The notes under the pieces were generated by a model. The model worked only from the letters and a program-made list of their open reading frames with translations, did no database searches and was not told the DNA's origin. Below are positions 32,177 through 41,622 of a stretch of 64,000 nt of DNA, piece after piece. The DNA lies in the NCBI GenBank assembly GCA_022842245.1, contig JALHPZ010000003.1, positions 90,156 through 154,155 of the forward strand, written 5' to 3'. The translations under genes were made by a program, and so were the position numbers. The number at the start of each line of letters is the position of its first letter. Position 1 is the first letter of the stretch. The stretch is from Gemmataceae bacterium (GTDB lineage Bacteria; Planctomycetota; Planctomycetia; Gemmatales; Gemmataceae).

Positions 32177-34681
32177 TCATTGATAAATCATTGTGCGGGC
32201 AATCAAGGTCGCCAGTGTGGCCATCGCAAGCAATCCACTCGACGCGATAATCAGTTTCGCCCGCCGAATCGCCTTCGCCTTTTGCGGAACGAACATCCGC
32301 CACGTGCCGAAATCATCGGCCGTCTTCCGCGCGCGCGGCTCTGGTGCGCCAGCGCCCGGGTTAAGCCTCCACCAGTTGCGGCTGTATCCGTAGCGCATCA
32401 TCAGGATCACCGGCCGGCACAGCGATTTCGTCGGGAATTCGTGCAGTTTGTTCTGGACATAGTCGAAGAACCACGCGGCCCGTTCCAGGAACTTCGCGCG
32501 TTCCTCTCCCGTCGCGTGCTTCGCCGCGAACTGAAAAACCTCCATCTTGCGCATGTCCTGCGCCGCCCAGGTCTCCGTCGGGTATTGCAGCTTCTCCGGC
32601 GCGTCGAGGATCGGCCGTTCGTGCTTTGCCATCCAGCGGGCGTAATGGAGAAGTGTCAGCCGGGCGTAGGCATAGTGTTCGTCGAGTTCATCGAGTTCGA
32701 TCTTATAGTCCAGGTATTCGCCGAGAGCCTGGAGAGTCATGGTGTAGAACCAGCGCAGCTCGGCGTTCAGCAGGTCGAGTGATTCCAGATTCTGCTTGGG
32801 ATGCACGACACGGCGGATGAGTTGCTCGGCCTTGTCGAGATACTTGCGTTCGCCGGTGAGGCGGTGGCCGACGAGCAGGGCGAGGATGGAGTTCGCGGCC
32901 GCGCGGCCGGGCCCGTGATAGCCGCCGCCGCCGGATTCCGTCGCGAGTCCGGTATACTCGCGCGAGAGGAAACGGAACGGGGTCTTCGACGGATCCTCCA
33001 TGTTGATGACGAAGTTCGCGAGGTCGAGCGCCGAGTCGCGGTAGAGCGGGTTGCCCGTGAGGAAATACGCGAGCATCAGCCCGGCGTTGTAGTTGTGCGA
33101 CGCCGATGGCCCGCCGCCGACGGCGTAGGACTTCTTGAGCTGCTTCGCGGTCTCGCCGAGTTCGTCCATCTTCTGCGTGAGGCTCTCGACCGGCCCGCGC
33201 GTCAGCGATTTCGGGTAGGCGCGGTGCGTGCCGGTGTCGGCGTCGGCGTAGTGGTAGGTGTGCCAGAAGAGGCCGCGGTTGTAGGCCGCCTTGTCGCCAT
33301 CGGTGTGGTAGATGTCGATGTCGCAGGTGTGGTCGGCGCACTCGAGGCCCTGCGTCAGCCAGCGAAGATCGCCGCTGCGCAGGAACTGCGCGAGGAAGCC
33401 GAGGACGCAATCATATTGATTGTTGTAATGGGATATTAATGGAGTTTCCCCCTTGTGATAGACCGCCTCGTGGTCGCCGTAGATGTCGCCGAAGTTCCGC
33501 CAGCCGTACTCGTCGATCTTCTCGCGCTTGTGGAGGAACGTATCGGGGCCTTCGATGGCCTGATCGACGAGCGCGAGGTAATTTGTGTTTGGGTCGGTGG
33601 CCTTGGGCGTGAGGTAGGGAATCGCTCCGCAGTTCGCGTACCATTCCGGGGACGCGGTCACCACCGTCGGCGAGCGGCACCAGACCATCGGGTCGTCGGT
33701 GATGGTGTCGCGACCGTAGGAGATGTAAAAGGTGTGAGTCTTCTGCTCGCCGCCCTGGAGTTCGTGAGTTCCCTCGCGGGCGGGGTAAAGTCCCAATGTC
33801 AGTCCACTTGAATCGAATTGCAGATGTTTTGGGAAATTCTGCCAGAAATCGGAAACTGCTATGCCACCATTTTCTCCTGTCACGACCGGCGTGGCTCGGT
33901 ATCCTTCCAAGTTCCGTTCGCCGATTCGAAGCCGATAGCCGCGATATTGTGGAACGACTTCTTGCATTCCATCGATGTGATTACTCGATTGCCAGTTTTC
34001 CCCGCCAGATGACTCTTGATCGAGAACTGCTACTTCCGTCATCTCCGCACTTCGATTTCTTTCGATCGTCAATCGCCATAGATTCGAGGATATCGGCAAA
34101 TGGATTTTGAGATCGGAAAGGTGGATGGATCCGGCATTGCCCAAGTCCCAGTTGCCAGCGGGATGAGCCGCCGCATTGGAATTTTTGATTGTGAATTGTA
34201 CACGGTGAACTGCGCTATCGGCATACTGATCCACGTGTCCGGAGAACTCGCAGCCGAGCCAAGGTTCTAGCTGCAGTTGAAAGCGACTCCGTATCGATCC
34301 GTTTTCGATAACTTCAATCCACTGAAGTGGTTGTACGGTGTTGTCGACCCACAATTCCGGCAGGCAAGGCAACTCCATCGCTTCCAATGGGGTCGATTGC
34401 ATCGCTCGCGGTCCGTTTCCCGACTCCACCCGATACCCGCTCGCAGTCGTAGCGCCGTCCCACGTCGCGAGGAAGTCGAAGAGGCACCAGCGCACGCTGC
34501 CGTCGGGCCAGCGGTCCTGCACCTTCGATTGCAGGACCTGCTCCGTGCCGTCGGGGCCGATCAATCGGAAGAAACGATCGTCCATCACCGCACCGCGCGG
34601 CCACGGGAGTCCGACCGTCACCGGTTCGCCGCGGCGGGGGCAGGGTTCGAGCGTGTGGAAGAACAGCGGGCACGAGCGCAT
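32177..34681 (-). CDS. Exo-rhamnogalacturonan lyase-like protein with C-terminal membrane anchor
   Basis: An 834-residue protein. The N-terminus has the RIFT-barrel layout of the PcRGLX/YetA family (VTVGLPWPRGAVMDDRFFRL, then QDRWPDGSVRWCLFDFLA), and residues about 410-740 form an alpha/alpha-toroid-like helical region (GLFWHTYHYADADTGTHRAY, SASHNYNAGLMLAYFLTGNP). This suggests binding or cleavage of an acidic polysaccharide. There is no signal peptide, but a C-terminal hydrophobic helix (LIIASSGLLAMATLATLIA) ends the protein, after a basic stretch, so it may be tail-anchored. The N-terminal half is lower in GC than the C-terminal half. It is divergent from the glycosyltransferase gene. The family call is by N-terminal pattern. 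Confidence 0.7.
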   Translation of the reverse strand: MRSCPLFFHTLEPCPRRGEPVTVGLPWPRGAVMDDRFFRLIGPDGTEQVLQSKVQDRWPDGSVRWCLFDFLATWDGATTASGYRVESGNGPRAMQSTPLEAMELPCLPELWVDNTVQPLQWIEVIENGSIRSRFQLQLEPWLGCEFSGHVDQYADSAVHRVQFTIKNSNAAAHPAGNWDLGNAGSIHLSDLKIHLPISSNLWRLTIERNRSAEMTEVAVLDQESSGGENWQSSNHIDGMQEVVPQYRGYRLRIGERNLEGYRATPVVTGENGGIAVSDFWQNFPKHLQFDSSGLTLGLYPAREGTHELQGGEQKTHTFYISYGRDTITDDPMVWCRSPTVVTASPEWYANCGAIPYLTPKATDPNTNYLALVDQAIEGPDTFLHKREKIDEYGWRNFGDIYGDHEAVYHKGETPLISHYNNQYDCVLGFLAQFLRSGDLRWLTQGLECADHTCDIDIYHTDGDKAAYNRGLFWHTYHYADADTGTHRAYPKSLTRGPVESLTQKMDELGETAKQLKKSYAVGGGPSASHNYNAGLMLAYFLTGNPLYRDSALDLANFVINMEDPSKTPFRFLSREYTGLATESGGGGYHGPGRAAANSILALLVGHRLTGERKYLDKAEQLIRRVVHPKQNLESLDLLNAELRWFYTMTLQALGEYLDYKIELDELDEHYAYARLTLLHYARWMAKHERPILDAPEKLQYPTETWAAQDMRKMEVFQFAAKHATGEERAKFLERAAWFFDYVQNKLHEFPTKSLCRPVILMMRYGYSRNWWRLNPGAGAPEPRARKTADDFGTWRMFVPQKAKAIRRAKLIIASSGLLAMATLATLIARTMIYQ

Positions 34682-34707
34682 GAACGGTCTCGGGGCGGAA
34701 TCGGTTC

Positions 34708-34713
34708 CATAAT
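34708..34713 (+). promoter_or_regulatory. -10-like hexamer 6 nt before a start codon
   Basis: CATAAT ends 6 nt before ATG 34720. No Shine-Dalgarno sequence and no clear -35 box. Same spacing as at cinA, the PanE-like and DUF58 genes. Confidence 0.35.
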
Positions 34714-34719
34714 GACTGT

Positions 34720-35895
34720 ATGCCAGAAATCGCCGCCCGCCCGCTGGTCGTCTTCGCCGACGACTGGGGCCGCCATCCGTCGAGTTGCCAGCACCTCGTG
34801 CGGAACCTTCTCGGCCATCGAGAAGTCGTGTGGGTGAACACGATCGGCACGCGCCCGCCGCGCTTAGATTGGAGCACCGCGAAGCGCGTCGTCGGCAAGT
34901 TGAAGCAGTGGTCCCCGTTTAGCCGCGAGGCGAAGTCTTCGGAGCCGAGCGCGGAAGTAAATTCACCGCGTGTCGTCGCCCCGAAGATGTGGCCGTCGTT
35001 TCGGTCGCGATTCGGGCGCTCGCTGAACCGGAAACTCCTGCACCGTTCCCTGCGGCCGATCTTCGAATCGTTCCCTCAGCCGCCGAATGTCGTCACCACG
35101 CTGCCGCTCGTCGCCGATCTCGTCGGCGAACTGCCGGCGAATCGCTGGACCTATTACTGCGTCGACGACTTCAGCGTCTGGCCCGGCTACGACGGCGACA
35201 CGATGCTGCGGATGGAGCGCGACCTCGTGCCGAAGGTGGACGAGATCGTCGCCGTCAGCGACACGCTGGTGAAACATATTGGCACGTTCGGACGAGAAGC
35301 GAAGCTCCTCACCCATGGCGTCGATCTGGATCATTGGAAGCGGGACGGTACGGTTCCGAGTGAATTCACCAAACTACCTGAGCCGCGCGTGGTTTTCTGG
35401 GGCGTCATCGACCAGCGCATGGATACGAGATTTTTGCAGCGTCTCGATTCGTCGCTGGCCGCGGGCTCCATCGTCCTGATCGGCCCGAAGGAAGATCCGG
35501 ACCCGGTCGTATTGAATTTGTCGAAGGTGCGAATTCTGCCGCCGTTGCCGTTCGATTCGCTTCCGGCCGTGGCGCGGGCGTCGTCGGTTCTCGTCATGCC
35601 CTATGCCGACCTGCCGGTGACGCGGGCAATGCAGCCGTTGAAACTCAAGGAATACCTGGCGACGGGGAAGCCGGTGGTCGTGCGCGGGCTGCCGTCGACG
35701 CGGGAGTGGGCCGACTGCTGCGACGTGTGCGATACGCCGGAAGCGTTCGCAGAATCGGTCAAGAATCGAATCGAAACGGGCGTGCCGGCGGAGCAACTGG
35801 GGAATCGCGAGCGTTTGATCCACGAAAGCTGGTCAGGCAAGGCGAAACTGTTCGAACGCTGGCTCGAAGGTGCCGCGGAAGAGACTGGTTCGTGA
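34720..35895 (+). CDS. Glycosyltransferase (GT4-like, TuaH-type)
   Basis: A 391-residue GT-B fold glycosyltransferase. N-terminal domain: VVFADDWGRHPSSCQHLVRN, NVVTTLPLVADLVGEL and YYCVDDFSVWPGYDG; the linker VDEIVAVSDTLVKHI and LLTHGVDLDHWKRDG precede the second domain, with VVFWGVIDQRM, LIGPKEDPD and the nucleotide-sugar part PLKLKEYLATGKPVVVRGLP. The YYCVDDFS pattern is found in planctomycete and cyanobacterial homologues of TuaH. Donor and acceptor unknown; presumably cell-surface glycans. It lies directly upstream of the ABC-HlyD-TolC genes, 88 bp from the first. Confidence 0.9.
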   Translation: MPEIAARPLVVFADDWGRHPSSCQHLVRNLLGHREVVWVNTIGTRPPRLDWSTAKRVVGKLKQWSPFSREAKSSEPSAEVNSPRVVAPKMWPSFRSRFGRSLNRKLLHRSLRPIFESFPQPPNVVTTLPLVADLVGELPANRWTYYCVDDFSVWPGYDGDTMLRMERDLVPKVDEIVAVSDTLVKHIGTFGREAKLLTHGVDLDHWKRDGTVPSEFTKLPEPRVVFWGVIDQRMDTRFLQRLDSSLAAGSIVLIGPKEDPDPVVLNLSKVRILPPLPFDSLPAVARASSVLVMPYADLPVTRAMQPLKLKEYLATGKPVVVRGLPSTREWADCCDVCDTPEAFAESVKNRIETGVPAEQLGNRERLIHESWSGKAKLFERWLEGAAEETGS

Positions 35896-35983
35896 ACCAC
35901 TCTTGCGGGCGGGTCGTAAAATCGGTTGAAAGGATGGGTCGCGCGAAGACTATTGATAACGAAAGGCCGCGGACGACGCGATT

Positions 35984-37672
35984 ATGGGCAACGAACACGA
36001 ACCGACTTCCCACCCGCACATCACGCCGTTCCGCCGACTCCTGGGTCTGTTCCGCACGGAACTGCGCGAACTGTGGATCGTGGTCCTGTTCGCGATCGGC
36101 GTTGGGCTTTTCACGCTCGCAACTCCGATCGTGGCGATGGCCGTCGTCAATACCGTTGCGCTCGGCACGCTCGTCCAGCAACTGTTCGTCCTCTGTGCGG
36201 CGCTGTTCGTCGCGCTCGGCCTCGCCGGGTTCCTCCAGTTCCTCCAATTCATCGTCGTCGAATACATCCAGCGCCGCCTCTTCGTGCGCGTCGCCAGCGA
36301 CCTCGCGCACCGCCTGCCGCGCGTCGATCTCAAGGCATTCGACCGGCAGCACGGCCCGGAACTAGTCAACCGGTTCTTCGACGTGCTCACCGTCCAAAAA
36401 GCCGCGGCGACCCTTCTGCTCGACGGCATCACCATCGCGCTGCAAGTCATCATCGGCATGATCCTGCTCGGCTTCTACCACAGCTACCTCCTCGGCTTCG
36501 ACCTCATTCTCATCGCTTCGCTGATCTTTCTCTTCACGGTGCTCAGTTGGGGCGCGGTCCGATCGGCGGTGCGGGAGTCGATCGCGAAATACACCGTGGC
36601 CGGGTGGATGGAGGAAGTGGCCCGGCACCCGATCCTGTTCAAATCGGCCGGCGGTCCCACCTATGCCCATCAGACGGCGGATCACCTGACGCAGGAGTAT
36701 TTGAACTACCGGGCCGTCCACTTTCGCGTGCTCCTGCGGCAACTGGCGTTCGCGCTCTTCCTGCAGGCGGCCGCCAACGTCTCGTTGCTCGCGGTCGGCG
36801 GCATACTCGTGATCCGAGGCGAGCTGACTCTGGGCGAACTGGTGGCCGCGGAGATCGTCGTCACGCTCGTGGTGGCCACGTTCACCAAGGTCGGCAAACA
36901 GCTCGAAGCCTACTACGATCTTCTCGCCGCTGTGGAGAAACTCGGCCATCTGATCGACTTGCCGCTCGAACGCGAGACGGGCGAAGCGCTGGAGACGCGC
37001 TCAGGCGGTCTCTCGATTGCCGTCCACGACCTGGCCTACCACTACGACGAGGCCCGACAGAATGCTCTCCAGACTTTGAATTTCGAGATCCGCCCGGGCG
37101 AGCGCGTCGCCATCGAAGGCCCGAACGGGGCGGGCAAGAGCACGCTCGCCGATCTGCTCTACGGCGTGCGGACACCCTCGCGGGGTTGGATCGCCCTCGA
37201 CGGGCACGACCTGCGCTCCCTGAGGCTCGATACGTTCCGCTCGTCGATCGCCGTGGTGAAAGGGATCGAAACGATCCAGGCGTCGATCCTCGAGAATATC
37301 CGCATGGGCCGACCGGAGGTGTCGCTGGCAGACGTGCGGGACGCGCTGCACAAGGTCGGTCTGGACAAGCGCGTGATGAATTTTCCCGATGGTCTCGACA
37401 CGGTGCTTTGGACGGGCGGTTCACCTTTGTCGCTGGGGCAGGCAAACCGGCTGATGCTGGCGCGGGCGATCGTGGGGCGTCCGCGACTGTTGATCCTCGA
37501 CGAGACGCTGGACCACATGGATACGGAGATCCGGGAGTCGGTCCTGCCGGCCATCTTCGACCGTTCGAACACCTGGACGGTACTGATCGTGACGCACTCC
37601 GAGGAAGTGCGCAAACTCTGCGATCGCACCATCTCCCTCGCCCCCCCGCCATCCGGCCGGAGTCCGTCATGA
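35984..37672 (+). CDS. ABC transporter, fused permease and ATPase (export type)
   Basis: A 562-residue half-transporter. Six predicted membrane helices in residues 25-300, then the nucleotide-binding domain with Walker A GPNGAGKST (379-387), signature LSLGQ (482-486, versus LSGGQ), Walker B RLLILDET (501-508) and the switch His538. The Q-loop Gln is not at its usual position (AVVKGIETIQASILEN). No C39 peptidase domain precedes it. With the following HlyD- and TolC-like genes it forms a type I secretion or peptide/lipid export unit. Start ATG 35984; the end overlaps the next ATG (ATGA). Confidence 0.9.
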   Translation: MGNEHEPTSHPHITPFRRLLGLFRTELRELWIVVLFAIGVGLFTLATPIVAMAVVNTVALGTLVQQLFVLCAALFVALGLAGFLQFLQFIVVEYIQRRLFVRVASDLAHRLPRVDLKAFDRQHGPELVNRFFDVLTVQKAAATLLLDGITIALQVIIGMILLGFYHSYLLGFDLILIASLIFLFTVLSWGAVRSAVRESIAKYTVAGWMEEVARHPILFKSAGGPTYAHQTADHLTQEYLNYRAVHFRVLLRQLAFALFLQAAANVSLLAVGGILVIRGELTLGELVAAEIVVTLVVATFTKVGKQLEAYYDLLAAVEKLGHLIDLPLERETGEALETRSGGLSIAVHDLAYHYDEARQNALQTLNFEIRPGERVAIEGPNGAGKSTLADLLYGVRTPSRGWIALDGHDLRSLRLDTFRSSIAVVKGIETIQASILENIRMGRPEVSLADVRDALHKVGLDKRVMNFPDGLDTVLWTGGSPLSLGQANRLMLARAIVGRPRLLILDETLDHMDTEIRESVLPAIFDRSNTWTVLIVTHSEEVRKLCDRTISLAPPPSGRSPS

Positions 37673-39048
37673 GCGAGCCGCTCGCCCCTCGATCGGATTT
37701 TGAATCGTATCATTCGGCCGGCACGCCGCGAATCGTGCGCTGGGCGGCGCGGCTGGTCGTCGGTCTTTTCCTCGTGCTGGTGCCGTTGCTGATGCTGGCG
37801 CCCTGGACCCAGACCGTGCACGGCACGGGCCGCGCCATCGCGTTCAATCCGTCCCAGCGGCCGCAATTCGTGGTGTCGCCGATCGAGGGCCGCGTGCGCA
37901 AGTGGCACGTCGTCGAGGGGGATCGTGTGAAGGCCGGCCAGCTGATCGTCGAACTGGTGGACAACGACCCGAACATTCTCGAACGGCTGCGCGAACAGGA
38001 ACTACTCGCGTTGCAGCGGTTGGCGCTGGCCGAAGGCCGCATCAACGACCAGCGCAACCGCCAGCGCTTCATTCAGGACGAACGCGAAGTCCTCCTCGCC
38101 GAGGCGCAGTACCGGATCGAGCAGGCGGAGTCGCAGCTGATCGTCAACCAGCAGGAACTCCAGCGGGCGAACTTCGATCTGGAGCGGGAACGGCTGGCGT
38201 ACGAGCGGCTCAAGAATTTGAACGCCAGCAAGGTCGGCGAGGTCGTCGCCAAGGACGCCGTGGAAGAGGGCAAGCGCAAGTTCGAGTTGGCGCAGGCACA
38301 GATTCCGCTGGTGGAAGCGCGGGTGAAACTCCAGGAGAAGACGATCGAAGGATTGAAAGCCCAGAAGTCCGCGACCGACAAGCGGACGTCCGCGGCGATC
38401 CAGACGGAAGAGGCCAGCTTGAAGGCCGCGCAGAGCGAACAAGCCTCCGTCAAGCAGCAGTACAACGCGATCAAGACACAGGTAGAACGGCAGGAGAATC
38501 AGCGGATCTACGCGGCGGCGACGGGGACGATCTTCCGCGTGCTGGCGAACGCCGAGGCCGGCGGTCAGTTGGTACGGCCTGGCGAGCGCCTCGCGGTCCT
38601 GGTGCCGGATCTGGCCGCGACGGAGAGAGGTGACTTGACCTCGACCAAGTACCCCGGTATCGTCGCCGAACTGTTGATCGACGGGAACGACCTGCCACTG
38701 GTCCGCGAGGGGGATCGCGTACTGGTGCAATTTGAAGGGTGGGCGGCGGTACAGTTCGCCTCCTACCCCGAAGCGGCCGCCGGAACATTCGAAGGACGAG
38801 TCTACCTGGTCGATCCGACGGCCGATGGTCTCTCGGGCCGGTTCCGGATTCTGGTGGAACCGGCACCTGGTGCGGTTTGGCCGGATGAATCGTACCTGCG
38901 GCAGGGCGTCCGGGCACAGGGCTGGACGCTGGTCAAGGAAGTTCGATTGGGTTACGAATTGTGGCGGCTCTTGAATGGATTCCCGCCGGCACGCGACGTT
39001 AAGCCGAAGGATCCGGCGATGAAACTGGGGCCGGTCGATCGCAAATGA
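37669..39048 (+). CDS. HlyD-family membrane fusion protein
   Basis: A 459-residue periplasmic adaptor. One membrane helix (about 28-48: LVVGLFLVLVPLLMLAPW), then a barrel-sandwich/biotinyl-lipoyl half (SPIEGRVRKWHVVEGDRVKAG), a long alpha-helical hairpin (about 100-270, rich in Glu, Gln, Arg and Ala) that should touch the outer-membrane channel, the second lipoyl half (IYAAATGTIFRVL) and a beta-barrel domain (VREGDRVLVQFEGW). ATG 37669 overlaps the ABC stop; the frame is open far upstream but that part is antisense to the ABC gene. Partner of the preceding ABC transporter and the following TolC protein. Confidence 0.92.
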   Translation: MSEPLAPRSDFESYHSAGTPRIVRWAARLVVGLFLVLVPLLMLAPWTQTVHGTGRAIAFNPSQRPQFVVSPIEGRVRKWHVVEGDRVKAGQLIVELVDNDPNILERLREQELLALQRLALAEGRINDQRNRQRFIQDEREVLLAEAQYRIEQAESQLIVNQQELQRANFDLERERLAYERLKNLNASKVGEVVAKDAVEEGKRKFELAQAQIPLVEARVKLQEKTIEGLKAQKSATDKRTSAAIQTEEASLKAAQSEQASVKQQYNAIKTQVERQENQRIYAAATGTIFRVLANAEAGGQLVRPGERLAVLVPDLAATERGDLTSTKYPGIVAELLIDGNDLPLVREGDRVLVQFEGWAAVQFASYPEAAAGTFEGRVYLVDPTADGLSGRFRILVEPAPGAVWPDESYLRQGVRAQGWTLVKEVRLGYELWRLLNGFPPARDVKPKDPAMKLGPVDRK

Positions 39049-39070
39049 TCGAATCGGAACGGGGAACAGG

Positions 39071-40621
39071 ATGTTCAGGGGCACGATACTTTTGATTCTG
39101 GCCGCCGGTTGCGCGGGAACGCGGTCGCCCCTGCCGGATCGCGCGATGATCCGGGAATCGATCGCGCTGCCGGCGGTCGCGGAAGCGCCGGCACCCGTCA
39201 AGCTGCCCGATCCGCCCGCCTCCCCCAGCATCCCATCGACCGATCCGTTGACGCTCGACAGCGTCTTGAACACTCTCGCCACGTCGTTCCCGCTCATCCT
39301 TGCAATGGAACAAGAGCGCGGCATCGCCGGCGGGCAGCGGCTCGCGGCTGAAGGCTCATTCGATACCCTTTTGCGAGCACGGGCCGCCGATCAAACCGGA
39401 ACATTCTCCAGCGCGCGGCTGGATTTCGTTGCCGAACAGCCCATCCTCGAAAACGGTGGCAGCGTTTTCGCGGGCTGGCGGATGGGCGATGGCAATTTCC
39501 CGATCTACTACGGCGATCGCAAGACGGCGGACGGTGGGGAATTCCGCGCCGGCGTGGCCGTGCCCCTCTTGCGCGATCGACCGATCGATCGGCGACGCGT
39601 GGCGCTGCGGCAAGCGCAGATCCAGGAACAACTCGCCGATCCCGTCATCCGTCGTGCCCGGCTCGACTTCTATCGTGCCGCAGCCTTCGCCTACTGGAAC
39701 TGGGTCGCCGCCGGGGAGCAATATCGTGTCGCTCGCGAATTGCTCGGCCTCGCCCGGGACCGCCAGGGCTTCGTCGACGAACGCTTCAAGCTGGGGGCCG
39801 ATCCGGAAACCCTTCCGGTCCTGAACAAACGTCTGATCGCTTCCCGAGAGGAATCCCTGCTGGCGGCCGAGCGAGCGTTGCAAGCGGCCGCGTTGCGGTT
39901 GTCCCTGTACCATCGCGACGCCGTCGGAAATCCGATCGTCCCGTCGCCCATTCGGCTGCCGGCGAGTCTTCTCGATGGTGCACCTACAGCACCGCGATCG
40001 AACCAACTGGCCGAGGATGTCGCGGTCGCGCTGCAGAACCGTCCCGAACTCGAACGATTCCGTCTGTTGAAAGAGCGGGCCGCGACCGATGTGGCGTTGG
40101 CCCGAAACCGGACGCGGCCGGGGTTGAACGCGTTCGCGGCCGCCGCGCAGGATGTCGGATTCTCCAAGAAGACCGCCGGCGGAGCCGGCCCCTTCGCGAC
40201 CGACCGGACGACGGCGGAGTTCGGTTTGACCTTCGAACTGGAAGCCCAGCGCCGCGATGCGTTGGGTCGGCTCCGGGCGGCGGAGGCGCTGCTGGCGCAA
40301 ACGACCGCGCAGGAGCGTTTCGCCCGCGACGAGATCGCCGTGCAGGTGCAGGATGCCACGTCGGAACTGACGCTGACCTACCAGCGATTGGAACGCGCTC
40401 GCGAGGAGTACCGTCAGGCGGCGCGCGTCCGAGAATTGGAGACGGAATCGTTCCGACAGGGACGAACCAGCCTGATCGATCTCAATCTGCAGGAGATCGC
40501 GACGGCGGAAGCCCAGTTGAAGATCGTCACGACGATCGGCGCGTACTATCGGGCTGTCGCGGAATATCTGACAACCTTGGGCATCGAGCCGGGTCAAACG
40601 CGATCGGGTCTCAAGCCTTGA
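39071..40621 (+). CDS. TolC family outer membrane protein
   Basis: A 516-residue outer-membrane efflux protein. A lipoprotein signal (LLILAAGCAG, Cys14) is followed by a Pro-rich linker and the two OEP repeats: repeat 1 (about 60-290) with LDSVLNTLATSFPLILAMEQ and a long helix (RRVALRQAQIQEQLADPVIR), repeat 2 (about 310-500) with EDVAVALQNRPELERFRLL and the helix RLERAREEYRQAARVRELE. It completes the ABC-HlyD-TolC exporter and starts 22 bp after the HlyD stop. The 3' end overlaps the convergent reductase gene by 11 bp. Confidence 0.92.
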   Translation: MFRGTILLILAAGCAGTRSPLPDRAMIRESIALPAVAEAPAPVKLPDPPASPSIPSTDPLTLDSVLNTLATSFPLILAMEQERGIAGGQRLAAEGSFDTLLRARAADQTGTFSSARLDFVAEQPILENGGSVFAGWRMGDGNFPIYYGDRKTADGGEFRAGVAVPLLRDRPIDRRRVALRQAQIQEQLADPVIRRARLDFYRAAAFAYWNWVAAGEQYRVARELLGLARDRQGFVDERFKLGADPETLPVLNKRLIASREESLLAAERALQAAALRLSLYHRDAVGNPIVPSPIRLPASLLDGAPTAPRSNQLAEDVAVALQNRPELERFRLLKERAATDVALARNRTRPGLNAFAAAAQDVGFSKKTAGGAGPFATDRTTAEFGLTFELEAQRRDALGRLRAAEALLAQTTAQERFARDEIAVQVQDATSELTLTYQRLERAREEYRQAARVRELETESFRQGRTSLIDLNLQEIATAEAQLKIVTTIGAYYRAVAEYLTTLGIEPGQTRSGLKP

Positions 40622-41573
40622 GCAGGGCGGCGAGGACGGCGCGGTCCGGTTTCGATCGATCGGACTCCATACGTTTGACCAACTCGTAGACGGCGCGGTT
40701 CAAGGGCGCGGGAACGCGCCCCTCGGCGAGCCGCAGCAGGTGGCCGTTGTAATTGTCGATCTCGGTTCGCCCGGTTTCGATCTCACCCGCCATCGAACAG
40801 TAGGTGCCGCGGAGCGAAGGCTCGAAAAACTTCGCGAGGATTCGGGCGATCCAACGGGTACGAAGGATGCGTGCCACCGTGCGGGGAGGGAAGGGGCCGA
40901 TCTGGCCGAGTTCGACACCGGCGGCGTCGAGGATCGCGTAATTCTCCTGAAGCAGGGCAAAGAAGAGTCGGCGGGCGTTCGGGTCGTGGAGGAGGTCGCC
41001 GTTGTCGATCCCGGCCGCGGCGGAGAGCGGGGAAATCGCGGCGTTGTACATGAGTTTGGCGTGCTTGTAGGGCAGGATCTTCGAGACGAATTTCAATCGA
41101 AACCGATCCGTACCCGTGAGACGTTGGAACAGGTCGCGAATGGTCCCGTCGAGTGGCCGCCCGTCGCCCGAGCCAATGTGCAAGTCGCCGGGGCGCGTGA
41201 TGCCCGGCGCAAAGCGATCCGGTCGGCACGCGGCCACGAAGGACGCAATCCCTTCGCCCGCGAGCGCCGCATTCTCCAGGCCGGGATCGAACCCGTTCTG
41301 GATCGGCACGAGTGCCGCGCCCGCGGGTAAGCGGGCCAGCACGGCGGCATTGTCGTAGCACTTCGTGGCGAGGATGATGGTTTCGCCGGGCCGGGGCGTC
41401 CAATCGTCGAACGCGCGAATCGCGACTCCGGCACGACGGCCCCGGTCGATCCGCCGAGGGTCGATTTCCACGAATTCGACGTCAGCACCGCCGGTCGCGA
41501 GCGCAAGACCGATCGTCGCGCCGATGCCGCCGGCGCCGACGACCGTGACGCTCCCTTGAACGGGTTGCTTCAT
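40611..41573 (-). CDS. Ketopantoate reductase PanE-like (2-dehydropantoate 2-reductase family)
   Basis: A 320-residue NADPH-dependent reductase. Rossmann domain with VTVVGAGGIGATIGLALA at the start, ILATKCYDNAAVL and VPIQNGFDP; C-terminal helical domain (from about 175) with KHAKLMYNAAISPLSAAAGID (catalytic Lys of the K-x-x-x-N type) and NYNGHLLRLAEGRVPAPLNR. PanE makes pantoate for coenzyme A; some homologues are ApbA-like enzymes of unknown substrate, so no symbol is given. ATG 41573 has no Shine-Dalgarno sequence, and TAAACT ends 6 nt upstream. Confidence 0.88.
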   Translation of the reverse strand: MKQPVQGSVTVVGAGGIGATIGLALATGGADVEFVEIDPRRIDRGRRAGVAIRAFDDWTPRPGETIILATKCYDNAAVLARLPAGAALVPIQNGFDPGLENAALAGEGIASFVAACRPDRFAPGITRPGDLHIGSGDGRPLDGTIRDLFQRLTGTDRFRLKFVSKILPYKHAKLMYNAAISPLSAAAGIDNGDLLHDPNARRLFFALLQENYAILDAAGVELGQIGPFPPRTVARILRTRWIARILAKFFEPSLRGTYCSMAGEIETGRTEIDNYNGHLLRLAEGRVPAPLNRAVYELVKRMESDRSKPDRAVLAALLKA

Positions 41574-41579
41574 CCCGAT

Positions 41580-41585
41580 AGTTTA
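41580..41585 (-). promoter_or_regulatory. -10-like hexamer 6 nt before the PanE-like start
   Basis: On the minus strand TAAACT is followed by ATCGGG and then the ATG at 41573. No -35 box is clear. It would give a leaderless transcript. Confidence 0.4.
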
Positions 41586-41622
41586 CGATTCAGCCTGCAA
41601 CCGGCCTTCTCCCGGCGGACCG

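Noticed and set aside
35926-39048. A 1040-residue frame covering the ABC gene in another frame and then the HlyD gene
   Set aside because: Only the part from 37669 is protein-like (HlyD); the upstream part is a shadow of the ABC gene.
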